Part shown: positions 25,029 to 33,356 of the stretch, piece by piece
Numbering within the stretch: position 1 is the stretch's first letter
Layout of the letters: each line of letters starts with the position of its first letter
NCBI RefSeq assembly: GCF_030503615.1
Contig: NZ_CP129963.1
Location: 3,348,001-3,412,000 of the forward strand
Length of the DNA: 64,000 bases
Direction of reading: 5' to 3'
From: Sphingobacterium sp. BN32
GTDB taxonomy: Bacteria > Bacteroidota > Bacteroidia > Sphingobacteriales > Sphingobacteriaceae
Translations under genes and position numbers: made by a program
The notes under the pieces: model-generated
The model's input: only the letters and a program-made list of their open reading frames with translations
Database searches by the model: none
Told to the model about the DNA's origin: nothing

Positions 25029-25730
25029 ATGTTCAACGACAAAAAGCATCTATTCTTCGATTTAGACCACACCATTTGGGATTTTGATAAAAACGCCGAG
25101 GAAACCCTCCACGATTTGTATTTCAAATATAAGTTTGACGATCTTTTCAATATCCCAACTTCTGACAGTTTTATCGAAACCTACACCGTCAATAATCACC
25201 GCGTTTGGGGATTATATCACCATGGAAAAATAGATAAGCCTACCTTGCGCTATTTGCGCTTCGCCGATACCTTTACCCAACTCGGCGTTGACCCCAGCAT
25301 GTTTCCAACAGAATTTGAGGAAGAATACCTCGCCATCTGTCCAACGAAAACAAATCTTTTCCCGAATGCTCACGAAACCTTAGCCTATCTAAAGGATAAA
25401 TATACGCTCCACCTAATTTCCAATGGTTTTAAAGAGGCCTGCGAAAAGAAGCTGGAACATAGCAAGCTCGCCCCATACTTCAACACCATTGTGATCTCCG
25501 AGATTGTCGGCATCAACAAACCGGACCCTCGCATTTTTGAACACGCCCTACAAAATGGGCAGGCACAACGTGAACAGGCAGTTATGATCGGTGATAACAT
25601 CGATGCTGATGTGCGTGGCGCACAGAATGCCGGAATTGAAGCGATTTTCTTCAATCCACTGGAAGTCGAGAAACCCGGCGATGTGAATTACATGATCAAA
25701 GATCTGAAGGAACTGCAGGAGATGTTCTAA
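25029..25730 (+). CDS. yjjG: YjjG-like HAD-family noncanonical pyrimidine nucleotidase
   Basis: A protein of 233 residues. HAD motif I is LFFDLDHTIWDFD with nucleophile Asp11 and acid/base Asp13; motif II is HLISNGF, motif III the Lys in NKPDPRIFEHAL, and motif IV MIGDNIDADVRGAQNAGI. The DHTIWDFD variant and the alpha-helical cap after it are those of YjjG, which dephosphorylates nucleoside monophosphates, including damaged pyrimidines. The start is ATG 25029; a TTG six bases earlier lies inside the promoter. Confidence 0.87.
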   Translation: MFNDKKHLFFDLDHTIWDFDKNAEETLHDLYFKYKFDDLFNIPTSDSFIETYTVNNHRVWGLYHHGKIDKPTLRYLRFADTFTQLGVDPSMFPTEFEEEYLAICPTKTNLFPNAHETLAYLKDKYTLHLISNGFKEACEKKLEHSKLAPYFNTIVISEIVGINKPDPRIFEHALQNGQAQREQAVMIGDNIDADVRGAQNAGIEAIFFNPLEVEKPGDVNYMIKDLKELQEMF

Positions 25731-25830
25731 CGAAATTCCTATACTCTTTCCTTTTTTTAGATGGCTTGCCGAGCGACGATTTAGGCTCGCTCTGGATTGC
25801 TACAACTATATCCCAATGATAAAGCGTATC

Positions 25831-25885
25831 AAACCCAATGTATACCCCTTTCCAAGCGGCTATGATTGGGTTATACATTGGGTTT
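25831..25885. repeat. Decayed module C palindrome
   Basis: AAACCCAATGTATA (25831-25844) and TATACATTGGGTTT (25872-25885) are exact inverted repeats. The centre, unlike the copies at 5.8 and 60.3 kb, no longer pairs well. Confidence 0.75.
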
Positions 25886-25986
25886 GAAAGGGGTTTGAAA
25901 GGGGTTTGAGTGGTGCTTAGTATTTAGTAGTTAGTAGTTAGTATTTAGACCTATGGCGGCTATAGATTTTAGATGTTAGATTGTAT

Positions 25987-26113
25987 TGTCTTTGAACCAG
26001 GAAAGAAAGGATAAAAGGATTGGCAGGATGTTTTGTCTTGAACCAGGAAAGAAAGGATTAAAGGATTGGCAGGATCATGGTCATCCTAAAAACCTTCCTT
26101 TCCTGGTTCAGAC
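25987..26113. repeat. Module A cluster (two direct, one inverted)
   Basis: Two direct copies of GAACCAGGAAAGAAAGGAT plus AAAGGATTGGCAGGAT (about 25987-26029 and 26031-26075) are followed by an inverted copy (26082-26113, ending TTTCCTGGTTCAGAC). This is a compact relative of the MITE-like element at 5417-5634 without the AGTG hairpin. Confidence 0.75.
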
Positions 26114-26135
26114 GAATCCTCTTTTTTCAAAGACG

Positions 26136-26231
26136 AATCATCCCTCCCCTCTCTGCAACAAATAATCGATAACCCTTAATTTTCGCACAAAAAAAGGCGA
26201 CCAATATTGGCCGCCATAGGTCTTTATACTA
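26136..26231. repeat. Repeat block E, copy 1
   Basis: About 96 bp nearly identical to 40673-40767, including AACCCTTAATTTTCGCACAA and GGCGACCAATATTGGCCGCC. The block carries a terminator active on the minus strand. Confidence 0.8.
26189..26215 (-). terminator. Rho-independent terminator after the sigma-factor gene
   Basis: On the minus strand GGCGGCCAAT / ATTGGTCGCC pair over 10 positions with one G-T wobble, followed by seven T. It belongs to repeat block E. Confidence 0.7.
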
Positions 26232-26400
26232 AGTACTAACTACTAAATACTATTTAAGGCCGCCCTAGGTCTTTATACTAAGTACTAACTACTAAATACT
26301 ACTTAATGCCGCCATAGGTCTTTATACTAAGTACGAACTACTAAATACTATTTAAGGCCGCCATAGGTCTTTATACTAAGTACTAACTACTAAATACTAT
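26209..26400. repeat. Four 49-bp tandem repeats
   Basis: Units start at 26209, 26258, 26307 and 26356. Each begins GGCCGCCATAGGTC (or a one- or two-base variant) and continues TTTATACTAAGTACTAACTA; the last unit is 45 bp. The units differ by only a few substitutions. Confidence 0.9.
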
Positions 26401-26401
26401 C

Positions 26402-26983
26402 TTATTTATTCAACATAAAAAACAAAAATAGACTATAGTATTTAAGATTTTTCTCTTTAAATATTTCCTTTAGCGTTTGAATAGCTTTTGATTTTGCGAA
26501 GTAAACTGTACTCGGCGTTGTATTGAGCATTTCACATATTTCGTTGGTTTCCAGCCCCTCGAAAAAAGACATTTTGAAAACCTTAGCTTGTGTCGCAGGC
26601 AATTTCTCTAACTCCTTTGAAATCGCATTTAATAATTCATTATAGATTATTTGAGCTTCGAAATCCTGATCAGGTTGGATTAACAAGTCAAGCGCGTCAG
26701 AATCGTGCTTCATGCGATTTACATTTAAATCCACGTAATCATAACAAGCATTTCTGGTAGAAAGGTAAAGAAATGCCCTTACATTCGCCTCCGTTTTTGT
26801 TCTTGCTCTACCATTCCATAGCTTATAGAAACTATCCGAAACAATCTCCTCTGCTGCTCCTTTATCCTTCACAATTGAATACGCAAAGAATCGTAGCGAA
26901 CTTCCATATTTCGACATGTAAAAGGTAAGTCCAGCTTCCTTTCCATTTCTCAAATCTGATAATGGCACTGATGAAGGTATCAT
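26402..26983 (-). CDS. ECF (FecI-like) RNA polymerase sigma factor
   Basis: A protein of 193 residues. Sigma region 2 is visible in LRFFAYSIVKDKGAAEEIVSDSFYKLWNGR, and region 4 in LEKLPATQAKVFKMSFFEGLETNEICEMLNTTPSTVYFAKSKAIQTLKEIF. It belongs to the Bacteroidota group that works with FecR anti-sigma factors and STN-containing SusC receptors. Normally it is encoded beside the anti-sigma gene; here the only anti-sigma gene in reach is 12 kb upstream at the other end of the same-strand locus. A hairpin before it suggests its own promoter. Confidence 0.92.
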   Translation of the reverse strand: MIPSSVPLSDLRNGKEAGLTFYMSKYGSSLRFFAYSIVKDKGAAEEIVSDSFYKLWNGRARTKTEANVRAFLYLSTRNACYDYVDLNVNRMKHDSDALDLLIQPDQDFEAQIIYNELLNAISKELEKLPATQAKVFKMSFFEGLETNEICEMLNTTPSTVYFAKSKAIQTLKEIFKEKNLKYYSLFLFFMLNK

Positions 26984-27040
26984 AAATTAGTGCTTAGGTT
27001 TATCTTTGAAATTACTAAATAGTTTTAATACTATAAAACA

Positions 27041-27069
27041 AATAGCGTCATTTTGACAATGACGCTATT
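27041..27069 (-). terminator. Hairpin terminator between the catabolic operon and the sigma gene
   Basis: AATAGCGTCATT and AATGACGCTATT form a perfect 12-bp stem with a 5-nt loop, 22 bp past the stop of the preceding gene. The minus strand continues TGTTTTATAG, only moderately T-rich. Confidence 0.65.
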
Positions 27070-27091
27070 CCGTGTAAAAATACGTCAAGAG

Positions 27092-29401
27092 TTAGGAATA
27101 CTCCTCAATTAACTTTGAACAATTCAACGCCTTCTCAAATAAATCCTGAGGGACGTAGAAGTAATGGTTCGAAGCTTCAAAGCCGATGCGAGAATCTCCC
27201 CCCTGAACCGACGCCAAACGTAGAGCCAAATCAATTTCCGATTTCAATATATTTTTCAGCTGCGCTTTGATATCATTAGCATTTGACGATTGAAGTTCCC
27301 GTCTAGCCATAATAAACTTTGCCTGATTAACGATGCTTGCGTAGTGTAAATATAGCGCTTCGGCAACATTGATCTCCTGCTGCATCACTTTGCTAATATT
27401 TTTGTTCTTCGTTGTAGATTTTAACAGTTCTATCCCTTTTGAAAACCCGTCGCATACCTTCTGAAGTTGGCTTACAAAAACATCTTCAGGGTAAATACTT
27501 CGCCAGCTTTTCAAATCATCATAAGGCAATCCTACCATGGTAGCTTTATAATTTGTTTCGTTCTTCCATAAAAGATTGGAAGGACCGGCTTGTAATGGCG
27601 CAGTATATACTACACTGATATTGTAAGGAAACTCCCTAAAAGCCATACTAAAAATCTTCCAGGCCTCAGCGACTTTAGCGCCGTACTCTCCATAACGATT
27701 ATCTGCGACTTTCAATATAGCTTCCTCGAAAGGCATCGATTTGTTTTTGCCTAGCATATCGACTAATTCCAGGTTCGGAGATGGATATCCTCCCAAGCTC
27801 CAACCTAACATTAATCCCGTTACTCCGGCATTCCTTAAGTTTGAAATATGTTGTCCAACGTTGTACAATGCAGGGATATATGGTATTGCTCCTATTTCCC
27901 AGCTATTGTTGGCTTGAATTTTTGCCATACAGGCTATATCGTTCTCCTTAGCTATTTTCCAATGCTTTGTGGCTCTTGGGCCAGGACCGATGCTGCTTAT
28001 CGAATACTCGCCTACTTGGCTTTTTATTCCTCCTCGTTCAATGGGCAAACTCCATTCACTCACGCTCATAAAACTCAGCGACTCGTTCTTCAGACTCGGC
28101 AATACAACTTCCGCAATACCGTCCTGCCAACCCCAGTCCCAAACAATTAGACGAGGTTTAATAGAATGTTCTTCCTGTGTTTTCTTCGCTTTGGCGTATC
28201 CTTGTCCGATGGCGTCAATATATAGATTATTCAACTCCGCGATTACTTTTCCTGGCCCTTTGGGTCCGCAATTTGGACATAAATCTCCTCGATAATGCGA
28301 CCAACAATGTGTCGGATTCTCGGAGGCACTGATAGAGAAAAAACCACCTAGACCAGGTACGCGTTCCGCTATTACGGAAAGCGAATTTTTTAAATATTCT
28401 TGGACTTCTGGTTTACTTGTACATAATGAATTCCCACTACCCTTTAACTGGGGATATTTATCAAAAAATTCTTTCGTTTGATTTCGAGGCTCGTTGAGAT
28501 ACAAATAAATCTTTATACCCTTCTCACCCGCACGATCAACAAGCTTTGCCATATTAGACAATCGCTTTTCCCAGTTCTTGCTTTGTTTCATATCCCAAGG
28601 GAAAGGCGATATTTTGCTCAACACAATATGCATCCATATACTGTCGACACCTTTAGCGTGCATTTTCTCTAAATAGGCATCTGGATAAGACTCTGTACTC
28701 TCCGACAATAAGGGATCTCCAAATAATGCGAAATAGGGGTAAGCTATTCTTGGACTAAACATGGAATCTCCTTCTTCGACTTTCGTCGGGCTTGCGGCCG
28801 ATAGCTCTTCGACAAAATGGAAGAAAGGTTCCTCTTGCTTTGGTAATCCATTTGGAAACACGGATTGCAAGCGCTTCTTAAATTTCACCAATTCTGCTTT
28901 ATCCAAGCTCTTCATACCCTCGGTATAATTCAAAATTTTACATTTAGGCTTTAGATTGCCTAGCTTTACGTAGAAAAAGTCATCTTCAATAAGCGTAAAT
29001 TCCAAATGTTCACTCGTCCAGTCCATTAAGAGCAAAAGCTGAGATTTCGGCAATAAATGCCAATTTCTTCGTATGACAGTTAGATAACTACGCTCCCACT
29101 GCGAATTGCTAACCGCTTGCTCCTTTGGGAGCATCATTTCCCGGGCAAGTCCTCTTATTTGCGACGTTGTTGCGCCTATTGTCTTTGCCATGCGTTCGGT
29201 GGGTACCAAGTTCCAATTTCGCCACACAAAAGCATGTATTAAACTGGGAAAATGCGTTGGAATTAAGGCTAGAGGACCGTCGGTGTCAGGCTCTATATGT
29301 TGAAACTCATAAGGTATCATTCCTAGGCCAAGAAAGGCTCCAACTGCCAATCCACTACTTGCTAAAAACTGACGTCTATTTATAGATGATGTTAAGGTCA
29401 T
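27092..29401 (-). CDS. Tat-exported TIM-barrel-like protein, possible glycoside hydrolase
   Basis: A protein of 769 residues. MTLTSSINRRQFLASSGLAV is a twin-arginine signal. ATG 29401 is preferred because the longer frame to 29425 would overlap ridA. After an N-terminal region, residues about 230-560 look like a barrel: DSIWMHIVLSKISPFPWD, GEKGIKIYLYLNEPRNQ, FFSISASENPTHCWSHYRGDLCPNC, LIVWDWGWQDG, GVTGLMLGWSLGGYPSPNLEL. SASENP may hold a catalytic Glu, and the paired cysteines C-PNC with the nearby THC could bind a metal or form disulfides. It probably cleaves or processes the imported ligand outside the inner membrane. I cannot name the family. Last gene before a terminator. Confidence 0.7.
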   Translation of the reverse strand: MTLTSSINRRQFLASSGLAVGAFLGLGMIPYEFQHIEPDTDGPLALIPTHFPSLIHAFVWRNWNLVPTERMAKTIGATTSQIRGLAREMMLPKEQAVSNSQWERSYLTVIRRNWHLLPKSQLLLLMDWTSEHLEFTLIEDDFFYVKLGNLKPKCKILNYTEGMKSLDKAELVKFKKRLQSVFPNGLPKQEEPFFHFVEELSAASPTKVEEGDSMFSPRIAYPYFALFGDPLLSESTESYPDAYLEKMHAKGVDSIWMHIVLSKISPFPWDMKQSKNWEKRLSNMAKLVDRAGEKGIKIYLYLNEPRNQTKEFFDKYPQLKGSGNSLCTSKPEVQEYLKNSLSVIAERVPGLGGFFSISASENPTHCWSHYRGDLCPNCGPKGPGKVIAELNNLYIDAIGQGYAKAKKTQEEHSIKPRLIVWDWGWQDGIAEVVLPSLKNESLSFMSVSEWSLPIERGGIKSQVGEYSISSIGPGPRATKHWKIAKENDIACMAKIQANNSWEIGAIPYIPALYNVGQHISNLRNAGVTGLMLGWSLGGYPSPNLELVDMLGKNKSMPFEEAILKVADNRYGEYGAKVAEAWKIFSMAFREFPYNISVVYTAPLQAGPSNLLWKNETNYKATMVGLPYDDLKSWRSIYPEDVFVSQLQKVCDGFSKGIELLKSTTKNKNISKVMQQEINVAEALYLHYASIVNQAKFIMARRELQSSNANDIKAQLKNILKSEIDLALRLASVQGGDSRIGFEASNHYFYVPQDLFEKALNCSKLIEEYS

Positions 29402-29406
29402 AATAT

Positions 29407-29784
29407 TTACTTTTTTGCAACACAATCAATTTCTACTTTTATCCCCCGCATAAGAACAGACTGTACAGTCGTTCGTGCAGGCTTAATATTTGGAAAATAG
29501 GTTCGATAAACGGCGTTAAAGGCGTCGAAATCTTCCATATCCGCTAGATGAACATTACATTTTACGATGTTGTGGAACCCCATTTCTTCTTGCGATAAGA
29601 TTAGTCTAATGTTTTCCATCGTTTGTCTAGTTTCCTCTTCTATCGTACTTAGCAGAAAAGTTCCCGTTGAAACATCAACAGAGCCTTGACCGCTTACATA
29701 CATCCAATTATCATCTAATATTGCATCGCTTAAAGGAGGGTCGGATTCTAGCATCCTCATTGGGTGTTTTATACTTTTCATCAT
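29407..29784 (-). CDS. RidA-family protein
   Basis: A protein of 125 residues with the Rid layout: YVSGQGSVDVSTG, EEETRQTMENIRLIL, CNVHLADMEDFDAFNAVYRTYFPNIKPARTTVQSV and final VEIDCVAKK. The arginine in KPARTTV is the conserved imine/enamine-binding residue. Rid proteins hydrolyse reactive enamines or imines, or, in catabolic clusters, related intermediates. Here it lies 5 bp after the amidohydrolase gene, so it is likely to be a pathway-specific member rather than housekeeping RidA. Confidence 0.9.
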   Translation of the reverse strand: MMKSIKHPMRMLESDPPLSDAILDDNWMYVSGQGSVDVSTGTFLLSTIEEETRQTMENIRLILSQEEMGFHNIVKCNVHLADMEDFDAFNAVYRTYFPNIKPARTTVQSVLMRGIKVEIDCVAKK

Positions 29785-29789
29785 TTGGT

Positions 29790-30626
29790 TTATGGTTTAA
29801 TATTGTAAAAATCTCTGCATGTGTTCCCCCAGATTGCTGCCTGTTCTACCTCGGTAAGCTTTGAAATATGTTGTTCGACGATAGCACACACTTCCGCATA
29901 AGACCCGCCAAGCTTACATACTGGCCAGTCACTTCCAAACATCATTCTATGGGGGCCAAAAACCGATAAGCAAAAATCAATGACTTCCTTAAAATCATCA
30001 ACTTGCCAACGATTCCAATCCGCTTCAGTAACGAGACCTGCTAATTTGCAGCCTACATGATCCATCGACTTAAACTCACTTATCTCCTTTTTCCAGTCCG
30101 TGAAATTTCTATTCTTAATGTCCGGCTTACCAATATGGTCTATTATTAATTTCTGATCAGAAAATGTCTTACAAAATTCTAAAGCTATCTCTAGGTGTTT
30201 CGGGTAAATCAATACATCGTAGGTAAAATTGTACTTCTTCAACAGAGCGATTCCATTCATAAAAGATGGTTTCAATAAAAAGTTTAGATCAGGCTCAGAT
30301 TGAACAATATGTCTAAATCCCTTCATCAGGTTATCCTCCGCGTAGAAAGCAAGTCTTTCTTCGATGTTGTTGCTCCGAAAATCGACCCAGCCAACGACCG
30401 CAACGAAGGAAGGGTGCTGTTTAGCGAGTGTCAATAGAAAATAGTTCTCCTTTTCACTCTGATCCGCTTGCACTAAAATGCCTTGTTCGATGCCTGCATC
30501 GTTCATCTGATGCAATAAATCATCGGGCATATAGTCAGACTTTAAGACTTCCATCTCGTCGGTAATCCAAGCATCTTTTATCGGATGGTATTTCCAGAAA
30601 TGGATATGGCTATCTATTTTCATCAT
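29790..30626 (-). CDS. Amidohydrolase-2 family, lactonase-like (COG3618)
   Basis: A protein of 278 residues. MMKIDSHIHFWKY has the H-x-H metal site; later ligands are in LIIDHIGKPD and MMFGSDWPVCKLGG (Asp). The ending WGNTCRDFYNI is typical of the L-fuconolactonase, L-rhamnonolactonase and related sugar-lactone hydrolase group. In this operon a lactonase would open a sugar lactone before the UxaA-type dehydratase acts on the resulting aldonate. It sits 5 bp after the large dehydratase subunit gene. Confidence 0.87.
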   Translation of the reverse strand: MMKIDSHIHFWKYHPIKDAWITDEMEVLKSDYMPDDLLHQMNDAGIEQGILVQADQSEKENYFLLTLAKQHPSFVAVVGWVDFRSNNIEERLAFYAEDNLMKGFRHIVQSEPDLNFLLKPSFMNGIALLKKYNFTYDVLIYPKHLEIALEFCKTFSDQKLIIDHIGKPDIKNRNFTDWKKEISEFKSMDHVGCKLAGLVTEADWNRWQVDDFKEVIDFCLSVFGPHRMMFGSDWPVCKLGGSYAEVCAIVEQHISKLTEVEQAAIWGNTCRDFYNIKP

Positions 30627-30631
30627 AATAT

Positions 30632-31852
30632 TCAGGCTAAACAGGAAGGTCCTGCCGGTTCAAAAAACTTATAGCCAAGCGAAAACTCAAAGTGCCCTAA
30701 TTCTTCTGCTTTTGTTCGTTTGCCACCTGCTGCTTCGGCAATACGAAGAATGATCTCATTCGCAATATCGTCCAAACTGCTCTCTCCCAATAGTATTTTT
30801 CCAGCATTCACATCCATGTTTTCCTCCAAACGCACATAATTCTCCGGATTTGCCATAATTTTTATAACGGGCGATATTGCAGAACCAGCAACTGAGCCCC
30901 TTCCGGTGGTAAATAAAATACAATGAGCACCCGAAGCGATCAATTCATTCATTTCCGAGATATCATTTGGATTTGGAAAACCGAATGTAGGCTCACCATC
31001 AGGTACAATATCCATTAGATATAATCCAGGAACCGTCGGTAGGTCGCAAGGCTTTAATACTCCAACTATTGCTGATGATCCGCTCTTACAGTAGGCTCCG
31101 ATAGATTTTTCCTCCAATGTGGTCAGACCGCCTTCGGCATTTCCAGGCGCAAAACTTCCATGCCCCATTTTCGCATAATAAGATGCGGCCTTTAGTATCG
31201 TGTTTTTTAATTCCTCACCTAGGTCTGGACGACTTGCTCTACGTTTCAAATCGTCCTCTAATCCAATCATTTCGCCTGTATTTTCAAAAATACAGGTACT
31301 CTCAAGCGTTTGTAATTTATCAAATGCTAATCCCGTAGCCGGATTGGCAGTTAGTCCACTTGTCGCGTCGCTTCCTCCGGAAACCACGCCTATAATCATA
31401 TCTTTCCAATAAATATCAGTTCGAGGAACTTGCTCTAATTGCGCTAATGCAAACGTGATAAACTGCTTACCCTCCTCGATGGCCATTTTCGTACCTCCAG
31501 TCTGTTGAATACCTACTAGCTTTACCGGTCTGCTGGAAGCCTCCACATGCTTGAACAGTGAGCTTCCGTTAAAACTCTCACATCCCAGAGAAACCAATAA
31601 CACGGCTCCGACATTTGGTTGGGTACAAAGCGAATGCATCATTCGCTCGGCGTAGCTATTCGGATAACAGCCACTAAATCCAATCATTTGAACTTGTTGT
31701 TCATCAAATTGTAGCGCTATTTTTTGAGCGACATGCCTAGCACACTCTACTAAATAAACAATTAGAACAATGTTTCTAATTCCTTTCCTACCATCCGCGC
31801 GTAAATAACCACTGCCTAGACTGTTGTTTTTACTTGTTATCAAATCGTTCAT
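30632..31852 (-). CDS. UxaA-family dehydratase/lyase, large subunit
   Basis: A protein of 406 residues corresponding to the C-terminal part of altronate/galactarate-type dehydratases: GYLRADGRKGIRNIVLIVYLVECARHVA, GCYPNSYAERMM, GCESFNGSSLF, QQTGGT, GVVSGGSDATSGLTANPATGLAFD, ENTGEMIGLEDDL and FTTGRGSVAGSAISPVIKI. The family binds iron and dehydrates hexonates or, in the SuyB branch, eliminates sulfite from sulfolactate. Its start overlaps the small-subunit gene by 23 bp. The substrate is unclear; the lactonase neighbour argues for an aldonate. Confidence 0.9.
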   Translation of the reverse strand: MNDLITSKNNSLGSGYLRADGRKGIRNIVLIVYLVECARHVAQKIALQFDEQQVQMIGFSGCYPNSYAERMMHSLCTQPNVGAVLLVSLGCESFNGSSLFKHVEASSRPVKLVGIQQTGGTKMAIEEGKQFITFALAQLEQVPRTDIYWKDMIIGVVSGGSDATSGLTANPATGLAFDKLQTLESTCIFENTGEMIGLEDDLKRRASRPDLGEELKNTILKAASYYAKMGHGSFAPGNAEGGLTTLEEKSIGAYCKSGSSAIVGVLKPCDLPTVPGLYLMDIVPDGEPTFGFPNPNDISEMNELIASGAHCILFTTGRGSVAGSAISPVIKIMANPENYVRLEENMDVNAGKILLGESSLDDIANEIILRIAEAAGGKRTKAEELGHFEFSLGYKFFEPAGPSCLA

Positions 31853-32126
31853 CCTTAGAATATGTTGGTAAATAATCGCTTTTCAAATTATGTAAATGCA
31901 CATGTTCTCCAAGTTGGATTTTCTTCGTGGCAGAACCGATCTTCATACCAAACTTGATGACTTTCTCACCTATTTGGATGTTACAGGCAGCGATTTTATG
32001 CCCTCGCCCCAAATCATAGGGAATTTTAATCGGGTTGCCATTAATCTCAATGATTTCACCTGATACAACAGGCTCTTTCAGAACATAGACATTATCGTCA
32101 TCATTAATCTTATATAACTTTTCCAT
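31830..32126 (-). CDS. UxaA-family dehydratase, small SAF-domain subunit
   Basis: A protein of 98 residues forming the SAF domain that in E. coli UxaA is the N-terminal part of one chain: YKINDDDNVYVLKEPVVSGEIIEINGNPIKIPYDLGRGHKIAACNIQIGEKVIKFGMKIGSATKKIQLGEHVHLHNLKSDY. His43 in GRGHKIA and the HVHLHN ending are the usual conserved sites. The split into two overlapping genes is known for SuyA/SuyB and some UxaA relatives. It is preceded by the MFS permease gene with an 11-bp gap. Confidence 0.9.
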   Translation of the reverse strand: MEKLYKINDDDNVYVLKEPVVSGEIIEINGNPIKIPYDLGRGHKIAACNIQIGEKVIKFGMKIGSATKKIQLGEHVHLHNLKSDYLPTYSKDERFDNK

Positions 32127-32137
32127 CGATTTAAACG

Positions 32138-33346
32138 TTAATGTGGTCTCAGTTTACTGCCTATTAAAGCATAGAATAACAGATATAGATATGCTGGAAT
32201 ACAGACTGAATAGGCGATTTGATGTCCATACAGATCCGCCAAATAACCGAAGATTAAAGGAAGAATTGCCCCCCCAATAATACCCATCACCAATACAGAA
32301 GCTCCTTTTTTAGTAAATCGTCCTAGGTCACGTAATGCTAAAGGAAATACCGTCGGCCATAGTAGGGAGTTTGCGAACCCCAGAGCGGCGACGAAATAGA
32401 TGGACATGATTGGTTCTACAATCAATATGACTATTGTAGTTACTATACCCAAAAGTGTGCATATAACTAATCCTTGTCTTTGTGAGAGTCGCTTTGGGAT
32501 TAGGCTTACGCCACACAAATAGCCAAACACCATTCCAAAGGTCGTATACCAAACATAGTGTTCAGGATGTTCGAGATTTAAGCTTTTAGCATAATCATTG
32601 ATTGATCCAAGAGCGATTATTTCCACTCCGACATCAAAGAATATTGCAATGGCACCGAGATATAGGTGTGGGATTTGAAATATGGATGATTTTGTATTCC
32701 CATAAACACTTGTATCAAGTTCGTCGATTGCGCTGTCTTCACCAGGTGCTGAAATTTCCGGTAATGGAGAAAAGTAGATAGCAATACCCACTAAAATGGC
32801 AATGACAGCAATACTGTAAAAAGGAATCTTTAGGTGGTTGATATCTACATCTTGCAAGTCTAAGAACAGGGCTAATATAAAGGACGCACCTGCGAGTGCC
32901 AGCTTATCCGCTATTCCCATGATACTGATTCGTTTGGCTGCAGAATCCGGTGATCCAAGTATTGTTACGTAAGAATTGATGGAATCCGTGAGCAAGGTCT
33001 GAGCAATTCCCAATACAAAAAGGCCGAAAAGGAATAATTCAAAACTAGCTGACTGGGAAGAAAAGGCTATTAATGTGAATCCAACCGCCAATATGAAAAA
33101 TGAGGTACAAATAGAATTACGGTATCCAATCTTTTTTAGCAACATCGCCGAGGGAATGGCAAACAGCACGTAAGCCGAAAAGGTAGCCGTCATAATCAGA
33201 TAGGAGGTTGCTCTTTTTAAGGCAAATGCTTCCTGTACAAAAGGTATGAAATAGGCATTTATGCCTATAGAAAAGCCCAATACCGCATACATACACCCGA
33301 TAATGATCAAATAAAGCCTAACATTTGTAGATGACAATGTCTTCAT
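32138..33346 (-). CDS. MFS transporter (FucP-like sugar permease group)
   Basis: A protein of 402 residues with 12 predicted helices. Helix 1 reads LYLIIIGCMYAVLGFSIGINAYFIPFVQEAF, and a late segment is ASVLVMGIIGGAILPLIFGYLADLYG, which resembles the C-terminal ITGGAxxPxxxGxxxD motif of FucP-type H+ symporters. It would carry the product released in the periplasm across the inner membrane. It lies between the creatininase-family gene (10 bp) and the UxaA small subunit gene (11 bp), so it is within one operon. Confidence 0.88.
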   Translation of the reverse strand: MKTLSSTNVRLYLIIIGCMYAVLGFSIGINAYFIPFVQEAFALKRATSYLIMTATFSAYVLFAIPSAMLLKKIGYRNSICTSFFILAVGFTLIAFSSQSASFELFLFGLFVLGIAQTLLTDSINSYVTILGSPDSAAKRISIMGIADKLALAGASFILALFLDLQDVDINHLKIPFYSIAVIAILVGIAIYFSPLPEISAPGEDSAIDELDTSVYGNTKSSIFQIPHLYLGAIAIFFDVGVEIIALGSINDYAKSLNLEHPEHYVWYTTFGMVFGYLCGVSLIPKRLSQRQGLVICTLLGIVTTIVILIVEPIMSIYFVAALGFANSLLWPTVFPLALRDLGRFTKKGASVLVMGIIGGAILPLIFGYLADLYGHQIAYSVCIPAYLYLLFYALIGSKLRPH

Positions 33347-33356
33347 AATCTTGATA

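Larger units (their letters stand above)
25731..26401. other. Intergenic repeat island 2 between convergent genes
   Basis: No gene. The order is: decayed palindrome (25831-25885) with GAAAGGGGTTT repeats (to about 25910), TAGTATTTAGTAGTTAG strings (25918-25980), three module A copies (25987-26113), a terminator-bearing block shared with 40.67-40.77 kb (26136-26231), and four 49-bp tandem units (26209-26400) that end one base before the sigma-factor stop codon. Confidence 0.8.

Noticed and set aside
25696-25878. 60-codon minus-strand frame at the HAD 3' end
   Set aside because: Mostly repeat sequence; no coding features.
26209-26400. Tandem units as a CRISPR array
   Set aside because: The 49-bp units are contiguous with no unique spacers, and no cas genes are present.
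27001-27008. TATCTTTG on the plus strand as a promoter
   Set aside because: It points into the 3' end of the minus-strand barrel gene with no plus-strand gene behind it; probably chance, though an antisense transcript cannot be excluded.
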